Source: Lophius americanus (taxonomy: Eukaryota; Chordata; Actinopteri; Lophiiformes; Lophiidae). From it: a stretch of DNA of 64,000 nt. Under the pieces are notes generated by a model that saw only the letters and a list, made by a program, of their open reading frames with translations, searched no databases and was not told the DNA's origin. The stretch covers positions 1,883,501 to 1,947,500 of the forward strand of contig JBBDHG010000028.1 in NCBI GenBank assembly GCA_037951165.1. Reading direction: 5' to 3'. Each line of letters starts with the position of its first letter. Within the stretch, counting starts at the first letter, position 1. Made by a program: the position numbers and the translations under genes. Positions 26,901-41,300 of the stretch are shown piece by piece.

Positions 26901-28757
26901 GACTTACTGTCCCTGTGAGAACGGGTGAATGTTTTAGAGCTTAGTTACATCTAAAAGTACATCTTCTAATTTACAAGGTTTTTGAGGCTAAACAGCTAGA
27001 AGGCTAAATTCTACATAGGCATTTGTTGGAAAGCAACCAAAAAAATAACAGACATCCAGAAACTCAACAGAGGAAAAGTCAGCAACGGCAAGATGCAAAC
27101 ATTCGATTCCTGATGTTTGATAACGGAATGTGCAAAAGGGGACTAAAAAGTTTTTAAAGAATGAACGAGTCTCTGTGAAAGATCACGTCAAAAACAAACA
27201 TCTCATTGATATATTGGCGCTATAGCTGCCGTCTTAAGTTTAAAATTTAGAGGAATTCAAGTCCTTACATGTTTTTTGAGCTAGTGTATCATACTAACGT
27301 ATTTCTATGCATTTGATTGAACGAGAGCTTCATTTTCATACGATTGGAATACACACACACACACACAAAGCTAGCATGTCCAGATTGGGTATTCACAGCA
27401 TTAAAACAGGTGGTGGGGAGAAAGCTGCAGCTGCATCGGAAGCAAAATGGCTTCAGATGCCACCTCGATCAAACAAATAGTGAACATAATTAGTCCCCAT
27501 TAGGAAAGGCGGAGAAATGTACAGAACATGAATTTGTTCATGATTAGTTAATATGAAAGAAAAGACAACAGGTAAGAATGTTCCTGTACACAGTAGTGTG
27601 TGGCAGTAGCTCTGCAGGCAAGGGGTTCAAACACATTCCTCTTTTTCTACACACAGCCAATCAACTGTCTCAATTAATTCCTATGAGAACAAACAGAGGA
27701 GTTCAATGGAACATTGACAGATGAGCGTTGTTATTATAAAGAAATATCATTTGCCTCTGGTATAAATACAGCTAAAGCCAAGGGATGTAATTGTAGGCCT
27801 GTTTGCAGGATATGTGGCCAATAGGCACCATGCTATGTACAATCAGCACAAAAGCCGAAGCAGGTTGCATGATTCAGTACAGAGGCAACACATGCTGACA
27901 GGGGAGTTAGTTAATGCAACAGCAGTTTGGCATCTAGATGAAGCTCTTGTCAGTCGCAGGTCAAATCTCACATCATCCCTTCATTATCCGTCTCTGTTCC
28001 AATTCCTTCTACAGACAACTTGTTTGGCTTTTTGATATTTGTAAATGGGTGGCAAATTACTAAGATATTTCAAGGGAAAGGAATGGATGGAACAAGTAGC
28101 TGAACATGTCAGGAAAAGTTAAGCAAAGATAAAAACATGTAGTATGACAAAAGCAGAAAAAAGAAATTGAGAAATCCCCATTAATTGGTTTGCCTGAGTG
28201 AATAATGTAACAGACTCAGACTCAACAGCTGTGCTTCCAAAGGAAAAGGCTGTTTAGTTTCTGAAATGTAATGCTCTCAAACTCCTGCAGCCCATGTGAT
28301 TTCTTTTTTGTTGTTGTTTTGTTTAGAAAGCCCCGGGATAATAAGTATCAGACCTTGTATTATGGCTAAAGCTTAAGTAATAGTTTTAATATGATGAGGG
28401 ACTAATTTATTCTCAGAAAATGAATTTATGCTATCTCTACTGGACACCTAAAAATTCTTTAATACACACAACGCCCAGTCCGGGGAAAACTTTCCAACAG
28501 GGCGGAGACAAGGATGTGGATTATCACTTACAAACCAACTTAAATGTAATAGGGCATTTGCAGATCTGGGAGGTATTAATGAGCATGGCATCAATACACT
28601 AATTTAGCCTGGATTAATTTCCCTTTAAATCTAGGTAATTCATTCATGTCTATCTGAGCCTTGTGGGAAGCAGAGGCTAAAGGTTTGTTTAGGGCTAGCT
28701 TGATCTGATGTGCTAACAATGAGTCACCATGGCCAAATCAATGACATAATATACAGA

Positions 28758-28892
28758 ACACACATATATATATGTATATATACACATACATATATATGTA
28801 TATAAACACATACATATATATGAATATAAACATACATATATATGAATATAAACATACATATATATGTATATATACATGCATATATATGTAAA
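28758..28892. repeat. ATATGTAT-type satellite
   Basis: Intergenic. Repeated CATATATATGTATATA-like units, self-complementary. Confidence 0.9.
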
Positions 28893-29129
28893 AAATGAAG
28901 GCCTTGTGCTACATTGAAAAAAAATAAAAACTACTGGTACTGTGCTTCTTAAAAAATCCCCAATACATATTGTCCATTCTCATTCCGAAGGAAAATAAAA
29001 AGGAAATAAAAATGTAATGGATGCATTCAAGTGGTACTTTTATGGCTTTTTGTACAATACAACCTTTAGTGAAAATATACATCTAGACATAAATTCAAGT
29101 ACAAATGTACAAAATCTTTAAACTCATAC

Positions 29130-29270
29130 TTTTTTCTTTAATTATAATACACTTTTAATACAGCTCATAAATACAGGTCAACATTCACTGAGTTCCTAAG
29201 AATTGCGCTCGGTTGGAGTTTGTGGTGAAGTGCAGTGGCAAGGGGGGAGGAGGCGGGTGGAGGGAGTGGT
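29130..29270 (-). other. possible grk4 3' UTR end
   Basis: Below the grk4 stop the minus strand shows two ATTAAA hexamers, at 29154-29159 and 29137-29142, about 110-135 bases after the stop. No AATAAA is nearby on this strand. These are candidate polyadenylation signals only. Confidence 0.25.
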
Positions 29271-29327
29271 TTAAAGTCGCGAGGGCTCTTCGATCTCGTC
29301 GTCACTATAACCGCTCTTAAAACAGAC
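29271..29327 (-). CDS. grk4: grk4 exon 16 (stop codon)
   Basis: 57 nt including the TAA stop. Encodes VCFKSGYSDDEIEEPSRL: one cysteine, a possible acylation site as in GRK4 and GRK6, then an acidic tail resembling that of GRK6. Acceptor TCCTTCCCAG. Confidence 0.88.
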   Translation of the reverse strand, partial: VCFKSGYSDDEIEEPSRL

Positions 29328-32300
29328 CTGGGAAGGACCAAGAAGGAGGATATGTCAAACTTTTATTATCTTATATGAACAAAAATGAACCAATAAGATA
29401 CGTCACATTCTGCTGAAAGGCCGAGACTGAGTCATTCGCAGCAAACAAGCTTAAGTTCAAACATAAGAAATTGTCATGAAACTGATTATGTCATGCTTTC
29501 AATTGTTATGGTAGCATAACACAATCACAAAAAGCTTGAAAATCCGTTTATGTTGTGCCTCGACTTTAAATTGATGTGCGTTGGCAGAGACTGTAGGTCT
29601 TACTCAGTCCCTTTAATGCGAAGAACTGCCTGATCTTTGCTCACTTTTGTGTTTGAACTTGGAAAATGAACACTGGTAACGGTGAGCACTCTGCAGTCTT
29701 TCTCGGTGGCTGAAGGCAGCCACAACAAAATGCATGAAGCCTGAGATAAAAACTCTGGGTAAAAAGGTAAACAGATCATAAGCACTCACTGCTGCCTGTA
29801 GAGCTCACAGTTGTGGTGGCATGTTCATTACTGAAGGTGTCTAAGATGATAGCTTTCCATCAACCTCTCTCTTTTTACATTTTAGCCATTACATCAATAA
29901 CTACAAAACAAACTATAAAATTGTGTCAGAGTAAAAGTTAGATTTTGAAATGAGGACCCTTCCCATGAGGTTGTTGAACCCTTTGATTCATTATCATTCA
30001 CACAGGTACAGAAATACCGGTATTTCAGAATAATTGTTTAACAACAGAACTTTTTTCACATGGAACAATGCAAAAATTGTTCAATCACCTCCTGATTTCT
30101 TCTACCTCTGTGTATTTCGGATGGTAATTGTATTTAATGAACCAAATAGGTTATCTAATACCAACTGAGTCTGTGTGAAAAAGTATTTGCCCCCTTTTTA
30201 ATCCAAATACTACCAAACTAGACAGATGATTATTAACAGCCATGTTCAAACACATCATCTCTTCAATATACCATTTTCAGAATAGGAAAGTTGGGTGTAA
30301 GGTCTCACCAGTAGCACAGTGTGTCAGATACAAAAGACATTCCAGAAGAGATGAGGAAGAAAGTGATTTAAATACATCATTCTGGATGGGGCTACAAAGA
30401 CACACATTATCTACAAATGAAGACTTGTAACAGAAGACTTAGAACAATTGTGGACCTTCCCAGAAATTGCAAACCTTCCAAAATCCTTCAAAGAGCATGG
30501 CAAGGGCTCACAGTCACAAAAGATCCAAAGAAAACAGCCATGCCAAACAACAGGCCTCTCTTTCCTCAATTAAGGCCAGAGTTCAAGGGTCCTTTATTCC
30601 AAAGGTATTGGGCAAAAACTGCATGAATGGGAGAGTGGCGAAGAGAAAGCTATTGTAGGTTCAGAAGAACTGATGACACACCGTGTTGACCCTCAGAGGT
30701 TTGAAAGATTATTCCATGAAGCGATAAATGGAATGCTGGACTGTTTGGAAGAAAGTGGTCCCACTAGATCTGGCAAAACCCAAACACAGCATTCCATAGA
30801 AAGTACATTAAACCTACAGTCAAGTATGAGTGGTCAGTGGAATGTTGTACGGTTGCTTTGGATCGACAAATTGATGGAAGCATGACGTTTGCTCTGATGA
30901 GAATGTCATTATTTTGTGTGTTGAAGCTCAAGAGGAATATGGACAAGACAATAATCCCAAGCAGAAGATTAAGTCCATCTCTGACTAAGCTACCTCATAA
31001 TATTATTTTTTTTCTCATTTTGAGCCAGTCAAAGACCAGAACTGAACCCTATTGAGATGCTGTAATGAGACATGAAAAGAGCTTTTCAAGCTCACAAACC
31101 TTCAAAAGAAGCTGCAATAAAGCAGATCTGCAAATTAGAGTGGGCCAGAATTCCACCACACATAACCTCTCCAGTGTTTGGATGCAGATGTTAACTTGTG
31201 ATCAAGTTCAAGGGGGTAAATACATTTTCACACTGCTAATTTGGGAATTTAATTATCAGCTAAAACTTCTCCTTAACTTACTTAGTCGGGTTACTTTTGT
31301 TTGTTTTTGTTAGAAGATCCAACACAATTTTGTATGAAATACACACAAAATTTGAAAAAATCAAGAGTAGGTCAAATAGTTTCTTGCACACCTTCCCAAA
31401 AAAGAGATTAATGTAAAAGAATCCTCATGTTAGACAATCTGAGACAAAGTAGCAAATCAACTAATACAGAGAAGAATAAGCAAAGTATTTAAGAAGAATA
31501 AGCAAAGTATTTAAGAAGAATAAGCAAAGTATTTATGAAGGCAATGAATGTTCCAGTTAAGGGAAAGGGACAAAAGAGAAGCCTTATTCTGCCCAACTTC
31601 ATAACTAGAACCAATAAATGCCCAACAGTGATATCTTCATGTGTTGAGTTTGGACAAGGCCTGGGGGGGGGGAGGAAGGAAGGAAGGAAAGGAGGAAGAG
31701 AGCAAGTACCTTAGCCCCCACCCCCTCTGACATTTGGCGGAGCACTAGCACTTGCCTCTCTTCTGAACAGGCGGTAGAAGAAGCCTCTCTTTGGTGGAGG
31801 ATTGGGCCGGTTCATGTCCAGGTCTGAGCACAGCGTCCCGTCAGTCTCGTAGACATTGATCTCTTTGAAGCATTCCATCTCAATCATCTGCCAAGAATGA
31901 GAGGAATAGTTATCTACGGTGATAACACCGAACCAAAGATTGCAACATATGATGCAAATTAACTCCTTCAGACCTTTAATAGCTACTCATTCATTTGACT
32001 CAATCACAGAAATGTGCATATTAACATTTAAAAACGTTTATGATTCGGCCATATCCACTACTCTTCAATGAAGGTTATCCTATAGCAGCAGTGCCTTATT
32101 CAGCAGTTTGAGATTTGATCCAAATGTAAAGTGCGTTATAAATTAAATGTATTATTATTATTATTATTATTATCTGTCTAAAATGTTTGTTGTGAGAGGA
32201 TGACATCATTTCATCGGCGTGAGACTGCAGTACCTCATTCTGCCAGGGGATGGAGACACTGCCTGTGACAAACTTGTGATAGAAGTCATCATCTGTGGGG

Positions 32301-35300
32301 TCAAGGTTTACGCCTTTGACAGTGGAGAACTGCTCTATGTCCAGGACGTCTTTACAGTACACTGCCCGAGGCTAAGAGAAGAGAGAATGTGACAGATGGA
32401 GGAAGAATTACAGAGAGGAAACAGGCAACTGTGAAGTGTGTTTATTTTGGACCAGAGCGGTAGAACTAAACCTGAAATACGTAAAATCAAAAATAATTCA
32501 ATCTCATGGGCCAAGCATGCCAGAAGACTATTCAATGCTTTGTTTTCCCTCAATGAGCACTAGTAACCTGAATGACCCAAAATAGAAAACATAGATAAGA
32601 CTATACTTTCAATTTACCCTCTCGTGTCTGTCCCTCTCATTCATGGAATGATTGACCAGCTTTGTTATTGTAGGTGCATAAATCCACGAGTGCAGCACAC
32701 AATAAAAATTTAAGGACATTCATTCAGGAAAGGTTGTGGTCTGTGCTACACTCTGCACAGATTCACTCTCGAGAGCTTCTCAGTAATGCTGCAGCTATTT
32801 AATGTTCACTATTAAAAAGCTCCAGTAGAGATTATTGACAATTACTATTGAAGAGAACTCCGCTTTATTGGTATAGAAAGCATTTTTTTCTAGTTAGTCA
32901 GTTAATTTGCGACCGCAAAAGATGACGTTGCCTGGTTCTCACCACCTCCACAAGCTATCATAATAACTAGCTAATACTGGATATGTCTGTTTACTTGTGA
33001 CAATGGTATTTCCTGTATGCTGATTTGCCGCTCGCCAAGGTTTCAGACTCCAAGCACCGAGTCGAGCCTGTATAGCCTGTGAAACAATAGTGTACACGCA
33101 GTTCTTACATCAGGGCTGAAGGGAGGGTCTAGCATGTTGGCCTCCAGCCGTTTGAAGTTGATGTTTCTGAAGATAGGGTGCTGCTTGACCTCTGTAGCCC
33201 CTCGACCCTGGCATCCCAGTCGCTCCTTGGGGTCCTTAGTCAGGAGCTGAGGAAGATGCAGAAGAGATTTAAACATGTCTGTATTTTCCAGATGTTTTTG
33301 GCACATGAGTTTTATAGCTTAAGATATTCAAGGTTTCTCCTAAAAGAATGTATTTAAACCTGGTTCCCTTTCATGAATCAAACACAAGGCAGGGAGGAGG
33401 GATTCTGTGGTGGTGGATGAGCACTGACAGTTTTATGACAAAATTCCTATAGTTCAATGAATATACCACACACATGCAAACACTGCCTTATATCATCTTG
33501 ATTTTACATATCTGACACTACATGATTGAATAAAGACCAGTACAAATGTATTCACTGAGGATCTGCAGCACCATCATGGGGAGAATTGGGGATTGCCACT
33601 GCGGTCTCTCTGAGAGCTTCTGGATACTATTACCACCACAACAGTTACAGTATAGCATGAAGTGGACCACATTAAATTGTCCTTCTCTTGTCCTTTCTTA
33701 ACACGTGCCTTTTTTTTAACACCCATTTCTTCCTGAAATCTGGGTTTTCTTCCCACCCCCTCTCCTCCTCTCCCTGGGGAATCTCTGAATTCGCTGAACC
33801 TCGGGTCAGAATGTTCCACCAAGTCACGCAAATAAAAGTCCAATCCCCTCCTGCTCAGAGACGAAGCAGCTCAGCCACTCTCTCTTGAAGGACAAAAGAC
33901 AGACTATAGTAGCCGAGGAGTGAAAAAAAAAAAAATTCAAGCTAAGTTAGGCAACTGGTTTCATTAAACGTGCACTCAATAGTATCTTTTTTTTTAAAGC
34001 AACATTGGTTAAAACTGCTCAATTGGTTAAGATGTTGCTCTTTACATGTTACACAATTAGCAGCCATTTCTGCAGCTCCATCCAGACAATTTTTAAGCTT
34101 TTCCATCTCTTTCTTTCTGTTTCTTGACCTGCGATTTGTGATATGGATTCACACTCGACGCTCTCATCAATGCTGTATTTAAAAAAAAAAAAGATAAATA
34201 CACTGTGGTACCTGTCTAACGCCTAAGAACACATCTACCAAAACTGGCCAAAGAACAAACTGGAACATGTAGCAGCTAAAGAGTCAGATATTTTCCTTGG
34301 ATACAACTTGGAGTCCAATAACAGAGCTAGGAGGGTTATAGCAGGAATTTGCATTCACCAGGTCACTAGAAAAATGACTCCAAATAAATGCAAAAAAATG
34401 CATAATGCATGCAGTGTGATTTATTTTGGACTGTATCCCATTCATTTTGGCATTGACTCTCCGCAACCTTGAACAGCACAAGTTCATCAAAATGGATTAT
34501 TTTTCAGCAGTAATAATGTATAATCTTGGAATAGCCGACCAGTTAATAATGTCCTTTCCATCATCTCTTCACCTTTATCAATCAATTCGTATTAATTTGC
34601 CACTAATATTAAATAATCTAGTGAATGTGCTCTTTTTCTACTCTTCGAGCACTTTTCCTGATCCACCAGCCATCTGTCGCCTCCAGCTCCTCAATCTCAC
34701 CTGCCGGCAGATGTCCTTCGCCTCCTCTGAGAACTTATCAGAATAGTCTTCCTGGTCCTCGCGAACTCGTCTGTCCACCTCCTCGCGCTTGACACGCTCC
34801 TTGCGCTTGCGAAAAGGTGACTGGCCCTGTATCATCTCAAAGATCAGGCATCCTAGCCCCCACCAGTCCGGGCTGATGGTGTAGCTCTCGTTCTGGATCA
34901 CCTCGGGAGCTGAGGAGTGAAATGACACGGGTCAAGTTCAGAGGGGTTTAAACTTTGAATCAAACGGAAATGAAGAAGTCAATGAAGTTCACATGGCGAG
35001 GTGCTACGCCGAGTTTTGCACATAGAAGTAAAAGGAATCATTTCAGAAAAGATTGAAAGATTGAGCTAGAAAAGGTAGAAAAAAAAAAAAAAGGGAGTGG
35101 AGGGTTTACCCATGTATCCCACAGTGCCCACTCTCCCTCGTATCGTCTCTCCTTCAGGGATTTGAACTGCAAGACCCAGGTCAGAAATACGGATGTGTCC
35201 TAAACCAGAGACACGGACAAATTACCTAACTGACATCACACAGTTATGTGAATCCATGTACTCATTAGTTACAAACAGAAGCATACATATAATTTCCTAT

Positions 35301-38300
35301 ACATCAATTTATGATAGTTTTGATCACAGTCGCAGTGTCCTGATAAAAGTGTGTGAAAGAAAGGGAAAGGTAAGAGTTTAAAGCGATTTGGAGGGAATTC
35401 CCCTGTTGCAAAATAAGACCAAGTTACGGAGAATAGGTGATTAGTGAGAATGACTCAAAAGAGAGCTCGAGCTGTGAACAACCTGAGACGAGCCTGTGAA
35501 AGACGAGGAGATAATGTGCCATCACCTCACAATGTTGACTAGCTACAAATCTCCTTTGTCCTGTGGTCTCTGAAGCTCAGGTAACTTTTAAAGAGGTGTT
35601 GAACAAAAATAATATTCTCTAGCCACAAAGTGTTACCTCATATAACGCTTAGAACTGTGGTTTGGACTAAACTATAGATAAATAGAAGAAAAAAGAAGAA
35701 AGACTTACCACGATCATCCAAGAGAATGTTTTCCGGTTTGAGATCCCTGCGAGAAAAATTATACATTAGGTCATTCGCTTGATACTGTACTTTAAAAGGT
35801 TATAATAATAATTTAAAAAATGCAATGCTGGATAACTATGCTTATTCTTTATTAACCGTCATCCACCACCATCATTTCACTGGTACTGAATTTCCTTTTA
35901 TTGCTTGCGTGTGCTTTCTGTTATTGGGCCTCCATGTCCTTTTATGTGGTTGAATAGACGCCTTATCTGTACACACACACACATCTTTATTTGTATCATT
36001 TATTATCATACATAATATTGTGCTGGGCGATATCCCTGTTGCGACACAACTTCCTGACTTGTGTTATGACGGTCTTTTTTAATTAATGTTCCACACTGTT
36101 ATTTTCTTTATCTTAAGCTTCTTTCAAGCCAAATTATTGTCCATGTCAATCCATTTTTGAAAACTGCAATATCAAAAAAAGCTTATTCATCATGGCAGAA
36201 GCTATAAAATTTGAAATCTGGCTTTTAAAAACACCTGAGCTCAGCCACAGTGCCAACTGAGAAGGTGAACTGTCACACCTGCAGAGATGAAGGAGCACCG
36301 TGTTTATATGACTACAAGGATCAATTTTTGTGTTTGTGTTGGTGTTTGTATGTGCATCTTTTAAGAATATTAGAATTTATTTAAACCATACTCTGAGACT
36401 CCACTGAGTGCGACAGCTGCGCCACACATAACTGAAATTAGAACACAGTTAACCCCAACTTTAACCATCTACAACTTTTTTGCACTTAGGGATGTGAGAA
36501 AGTATTCGCTCAGTTTCTTCTATGGTAACTGTCATACTGCATGACCTTGCTGAGCCGAAATTCACAGACCGATAGCCGGAAATTCACCTTCAGAATTTTC
36601 AGATTGAGAGCAGAAATTGTTTGCATCTCATGTCAAGTCGTCCCGACCCTGAAGGAGCAAAGTGTCCCCACAACACTACAGTGCCACCTCCACGCTTGAC
36701 CTCAGACATGTACTTGTTGTGGAATGTTGCGTTTAGTTTGTCCGATGTAACAGAACCTGTGTCCTCCAAACAGTTAAATGATACCAAGGTCAAGAGAGTG
36801 CTTGACGTTAAACTTTTGGAATGGTCTAGTCAGGAGTCCGGACCTGAACTTCATTGAGATGCTGTGATGGGATGTGAAAGGTTTCAGGTTTTTTCTGTTC
36901 AGGGTTGAGAGTCCAGGGGACAATACTTTTCATGCTGGTGATTTGGGTGTTTAACCCTATTATCTTATGAAGAACTATTATACATTTGCGGCCCGTGTTT
37001 TGTGTTTACACAAGTTGCCCGTGTTTCATTTCACTGAAAATTAGATGCAGTTTAGTAGAAGATACTAGATACTAGATAGAAATCGGGAGCTGGTCCAATA
37101 CTTTTCCACAGCACTCTATGTGAAACAGATCCTTAAAGAGATTACGTGTCAAAGCATTAATAATGATAATAATAATAATCAGTGGAGTCTCAGAGTAGAA
37201 CTGTAATACAGAGGGATACACATTTAGAATAAGTCATTTTCTTGTCATAGCTGGAAATAAAAAGTTTAGTTGTTTATTTTAAACGACTAGTGTGGTTTCA
37301 AAATTGTACTTAAATTAAAACAAAAAGTGAAAATAAAGGAGCAGCATGGGTTAAGCTCACATCCAATATTCTGTGTTGCCAATGGGTCAGTTCCTTCAGC
37401 ACAATTAATTATCTGATAATATACTAACCTCTTCTAAAGCCTAAACTTCATCTTCAACTACCTCGCTAAGGAATCATCAGGATTATTCCCTAAGATTTCG
37501 CAAAGCTTCCTTCAGACCCCAAAAAAAGACATCATACAAATATAACAAATAAAATGAACTTAACGTGCAAAATCAACAGATTTTTAGTATGTATAATAAA
37601 TTAAGCTGTATGTACACTTTCTTTTATAATACCAAACCTATGTTATTCTGGAACTGCAAAACCCCTTAGAAGTTGAGAGATACTTAATGTTCTCGAAATA
37701 CCTGTAGACTATCCTCTCACGGTGAAGGTCCTCAAGGCCACAGCAGATCTCAGCAGCATAGAAGATGGCCCTCTGCTCATCAAAGCCTGAATTGCCCATG
37801 TTGTAGATATGGAACTTTAAGTCCCCTCCATTCATTATGGTCAACACCAGGCACAGGGCGTCCTTGGTCTCATAGGCATATGCTAGATTAACCTGGAGAG
37901 GGAGGCAAATATGGGGAGGTGGTAACAGGGAAGGTGAAGAACCGGTCAAGGAGTCAAAATGAAGAGGGTACAAAGAAAGAGGGGGGTGGAGGAAAAGAAG
38001 GAAGAGCAATGGTAAGAGACAGGGTGACTAGAAGGTCATGATTGTTTCATTTGGTTTGTTTAATGCCCCAAATCATCTCAGATGAAATGTATACAAAGAG
38101 AAACAAACACATATCAAACATGGAAAACCAGACGCTGCTTTTTTACGTATTGCTTCATATCCTTTCCCGCTGACCCTACATCTATCTCTCTTTTCCCCCC
38201 TTCTTTCCCACCATACTTCTCCCTGTCTCCCCACTGTGGGTCAGTGACATGCAGGGTATGGTATATGTGCATGTGTCGTTGTGTAAAAGCAGGATGTTGC

Positions 38301-41300
38301 TGCCATCAGGAATCCCTTCTTCTCTGGAATTAGGAGTCAGATACCGTCCACAAGAGGGGATGGGAAAATATTTTGGGCCAAGAGTAAAACACATACACAA
38401 ACTGTACCTAAAAATAAGCACAAATATGTGCTACAAGCTAGAGCAAAAAGTCTTAATGCCTGAAGATTGTTTGAGCAGTGGATAAATCTAGTGAACATAG
38501 TAACACAAAAAAAAAAACGCCTCTCTGATGAGGCTTTCTGGCTGTATCCTCTTAAAATGTGCGAAAAATTCAATTATTTATTCCTGGGAGGTTATTTGGA
38601 AAGCTAAGAACTGTGTAATGAAATTCCTAAGGACGACTGACATCTATGCTAAACCAGTACAGGAATACAGTTGAGAAATTATTGCCTGTGTTTGAGATAA
38701 AAGATTTGGGGAAAAATGTATTGAATTCCACAAAGCAGATTTTGAAGTGATGTGGATAGACCACACCTTCTTTCAAACCTGCTGTACGTATGAATGGACA
38801 CTGGTAACCTTATACAGCACTCCCAATGGCTGGGGTCTTAAAAATAAATAAAATATTAAAATTTCCCAAAATACAGTACTTTGAGAGAATATAGGAACCC
38901 CTTCCTGATTTCTTCAATTTTTGTGTGCATCTCATGCTAAACCGTGTTGGATCTTAAAACCAAATTGAATATATAACCTGAGTAAAACCAAAAGTCAAGC
39001 TGTAAATTATTATTTTATCTAATAAGATAAAAAGGTTATCCAATACCTAAATCACCAGTTTGGAATACAAACCGTCCCCCGTGCCGTTAATAACTAATTG
39101 TCCCAATTTTAGCAGCAACAACTGCAACCAAATACTTTAAGTACTTGGAGATCAGTCTGACATTACTTGTGGAATTTTAGCCCACTAGTCTATGTAGATA
39201 TCCTTTAGTACAGCCACATTAATTTTTGGAATACTGTTTTTGGTTTAAACCAGACGTAACTTGCTCCACGTCTTCCTAACAGATTATCTTTTAACTCATC
39301 CGTTGATCCAACACTCTCCCAAAAGCCCAGAGTGATAAAGGTGTGATGCACATGTCGGGTGATGTTCTTCTGGGTAAGCAGTGACTCTCACCGCACTATC
39401 TCCGCATGGACACATTGTTTTTTCTCAGATTACCTTTGTTTTATGATCAATTCTAACTTAAGATCCAACACAATTTAGTATGACATGCAATAAAAATACA
39501 ACACAAAAGAGATGTGAGCGGTAAAGAGATGTGAGCGGTAAAGAGATGTGAGCGGTAAAGAGATGTGAGCGGTAAAGAGATGTGCTGATTGCCGCATTAT
39601 TTGCCAGGGGGATAAAAAGAAAAGTTTAGGAAAAATATAAAGAGAGACATGAGGAGTTTGAGAGAGCACTTGACTTTTCTCCTTGCTACTGCTGTTTGGT
39701 CAGTGTTGCCTGGCAACAGAACGGCTCTCATAGGTAGAGAGGCACATGAGGAGTCATCAGTTCTGCCGGCAGCACATAGAATGAACATATACAGATAGAA
39801 TCATGTGGAAATCCCAGGTGACAAGAGCTGCAAGTGTGCAGTCCTGTAATAAGCCCCCTCCAGCATCTGTGTGCGTGTGTGAGTGTGTGTGTATGTGTAC
39901 ATGCTTGAACCATGACTAATGCAAGAACATGCAACATACCCCACGCTTGAGGGGTATGAGGCCTGGAGCCTCTGCTCAACTACATCCAGCTTACTGTACT
40001 CTGGATCAATACCACAGTTCTGTACTGTTAAACAGGAGAGCCCCTTGTTCAACTGTATGTACACACAGCAGACGTTAACATAACTATCCCAACAGCTGCT
40101 CCGAGCCCCGTTCCAAGAATGTTAATCGAGCACTTGCTGCAATTTTCTTGTCTTTGGAACAATAATTGTTTAAGAGAGACACGGTATTGAGCCAAAGATA
40201 AGTTTTCTTTTCCTGCCGGAGCACCTGAGATGCTTTCCTGCGTACTTTCGGACGGAATGGAAAGAGAAGCACTCGTCACGAGTTTTCCAGCTGTGTTTGA
40301 CTCGATTTCATCATGTGTAAGCAAACAGAATGAATTTCAAGAGTTAACAGCAACAACAACAAAAAAGACCAGGATTATTAAATATCAAATGAACACAAAT
40401 TGTTCATATTTCAAAATAAGTGAGCTGACATATATATATACTCATGCTAATCATCTGTATTTTATTCATTAAAATACCAGACAATAAACTCAATTACATC
40501 TGTACTTAAAATACTATCTTCAGAGGCGTTAAATGTAAATAATTTATTGTATACGCTGATCAGCCACAACATTAAAACCACCTGCTTAATAATATGTACG
40601 TCTCAACCGCTGTGTGTCAAACTGCGTGGGTTCTGAAACCTTTCTATCAGAGCAACCATCATCTTTTTCAGGAATCTGTGCTTGATTGGGTCTGTAGGAT
40701 CAGAAAACATGGGCTAGTCCTTGTTAACCATCAGTGACGCTTGGGTGCTCAGGACCATTGTGCCTGTTCACCGGTTGTCCTTCCTCAGACCACTTAAGCC
40801 GATACCAAACACTGCAGACAGGGCGCACCCAACAGGTCCTGCAGTTATAGAGATTCTGTGATCCAGTTGTCTCGCTAAGGCAGGCTGAAAATCTTATCAA
40901 TGATCTTCTTGGCTTCTTTCAGGTTTTTCTATTATTGTAGTCTGCTTCCTCCTTGTCTTTGACATTGTTCCTCATCTACCAACGATACTTTGCAATCGGA
41001 CAAGACACTTGTCTTTGAGATCACTGGCGCTTGCCAAAGTCACTCAGATCCATCACTTGCCCATTTTTCCTGCTTCCAAAACATAAACATCAAGAATTAA
41101 TGTTCACTTGCTGTCTAATATATCCCACCCACTGACAGGCGCCATTGTAACGAGTTAATCAATGAATTTCTGTCCGTGGTTATAATGTTATGCTTGATGG
41201 GTTTGTGTATATACATTCTTAAACATTATAGACATTGCTGCTATTAGCTTCTAAAGTGTTGAGCCGTTCCTGTAATGTAGCATCTCGCATGTTAATGGAC

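Larger units (their letters stand above)
22361..29270. other. htt-grk4 intergenic region
   Basis: 6.9 kb between the grk4 stop codon and the htt start codon. I see no exon of either gene. It contains the htt proximal promoter side, a Tc1-like relic (about 22890-23470), a hairpin (23884-23927), a poly(G) run near 24880, an A/G-rich tract near 26095-26120, a short CA repeat (27350-27366), and an AT-rich ATATGTAT satellite (28758-28892). The remainder is AT-rich with no recognisable gene. Confidence 0.8.

Noticed and set aside
33574..33843. 89-codon minus-strand frame in grk4 intron 12
   Set aside because: No similarity to GRKs, and exons 12 and 13 join in phase without it.
37638..38009. Long minus-strand frame around grk4 exon 9
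   Set aside because: Homology begins at the acceptor at 37892 and ends at the donor at 37702; the extensions are pyrimidine-rich intron and low complexity.
39507..39585. Regular short repeats that could suggest a CRISPR array
   Set aside because: Units abut with no spacers; this is a simple tandem repeat in vertebrate DNA.
39801..40064. 87-codon minus-strand frame
   Set aside because: It lies in a dispersed repeat whose other copy (3306-3482) does not keep a frame.
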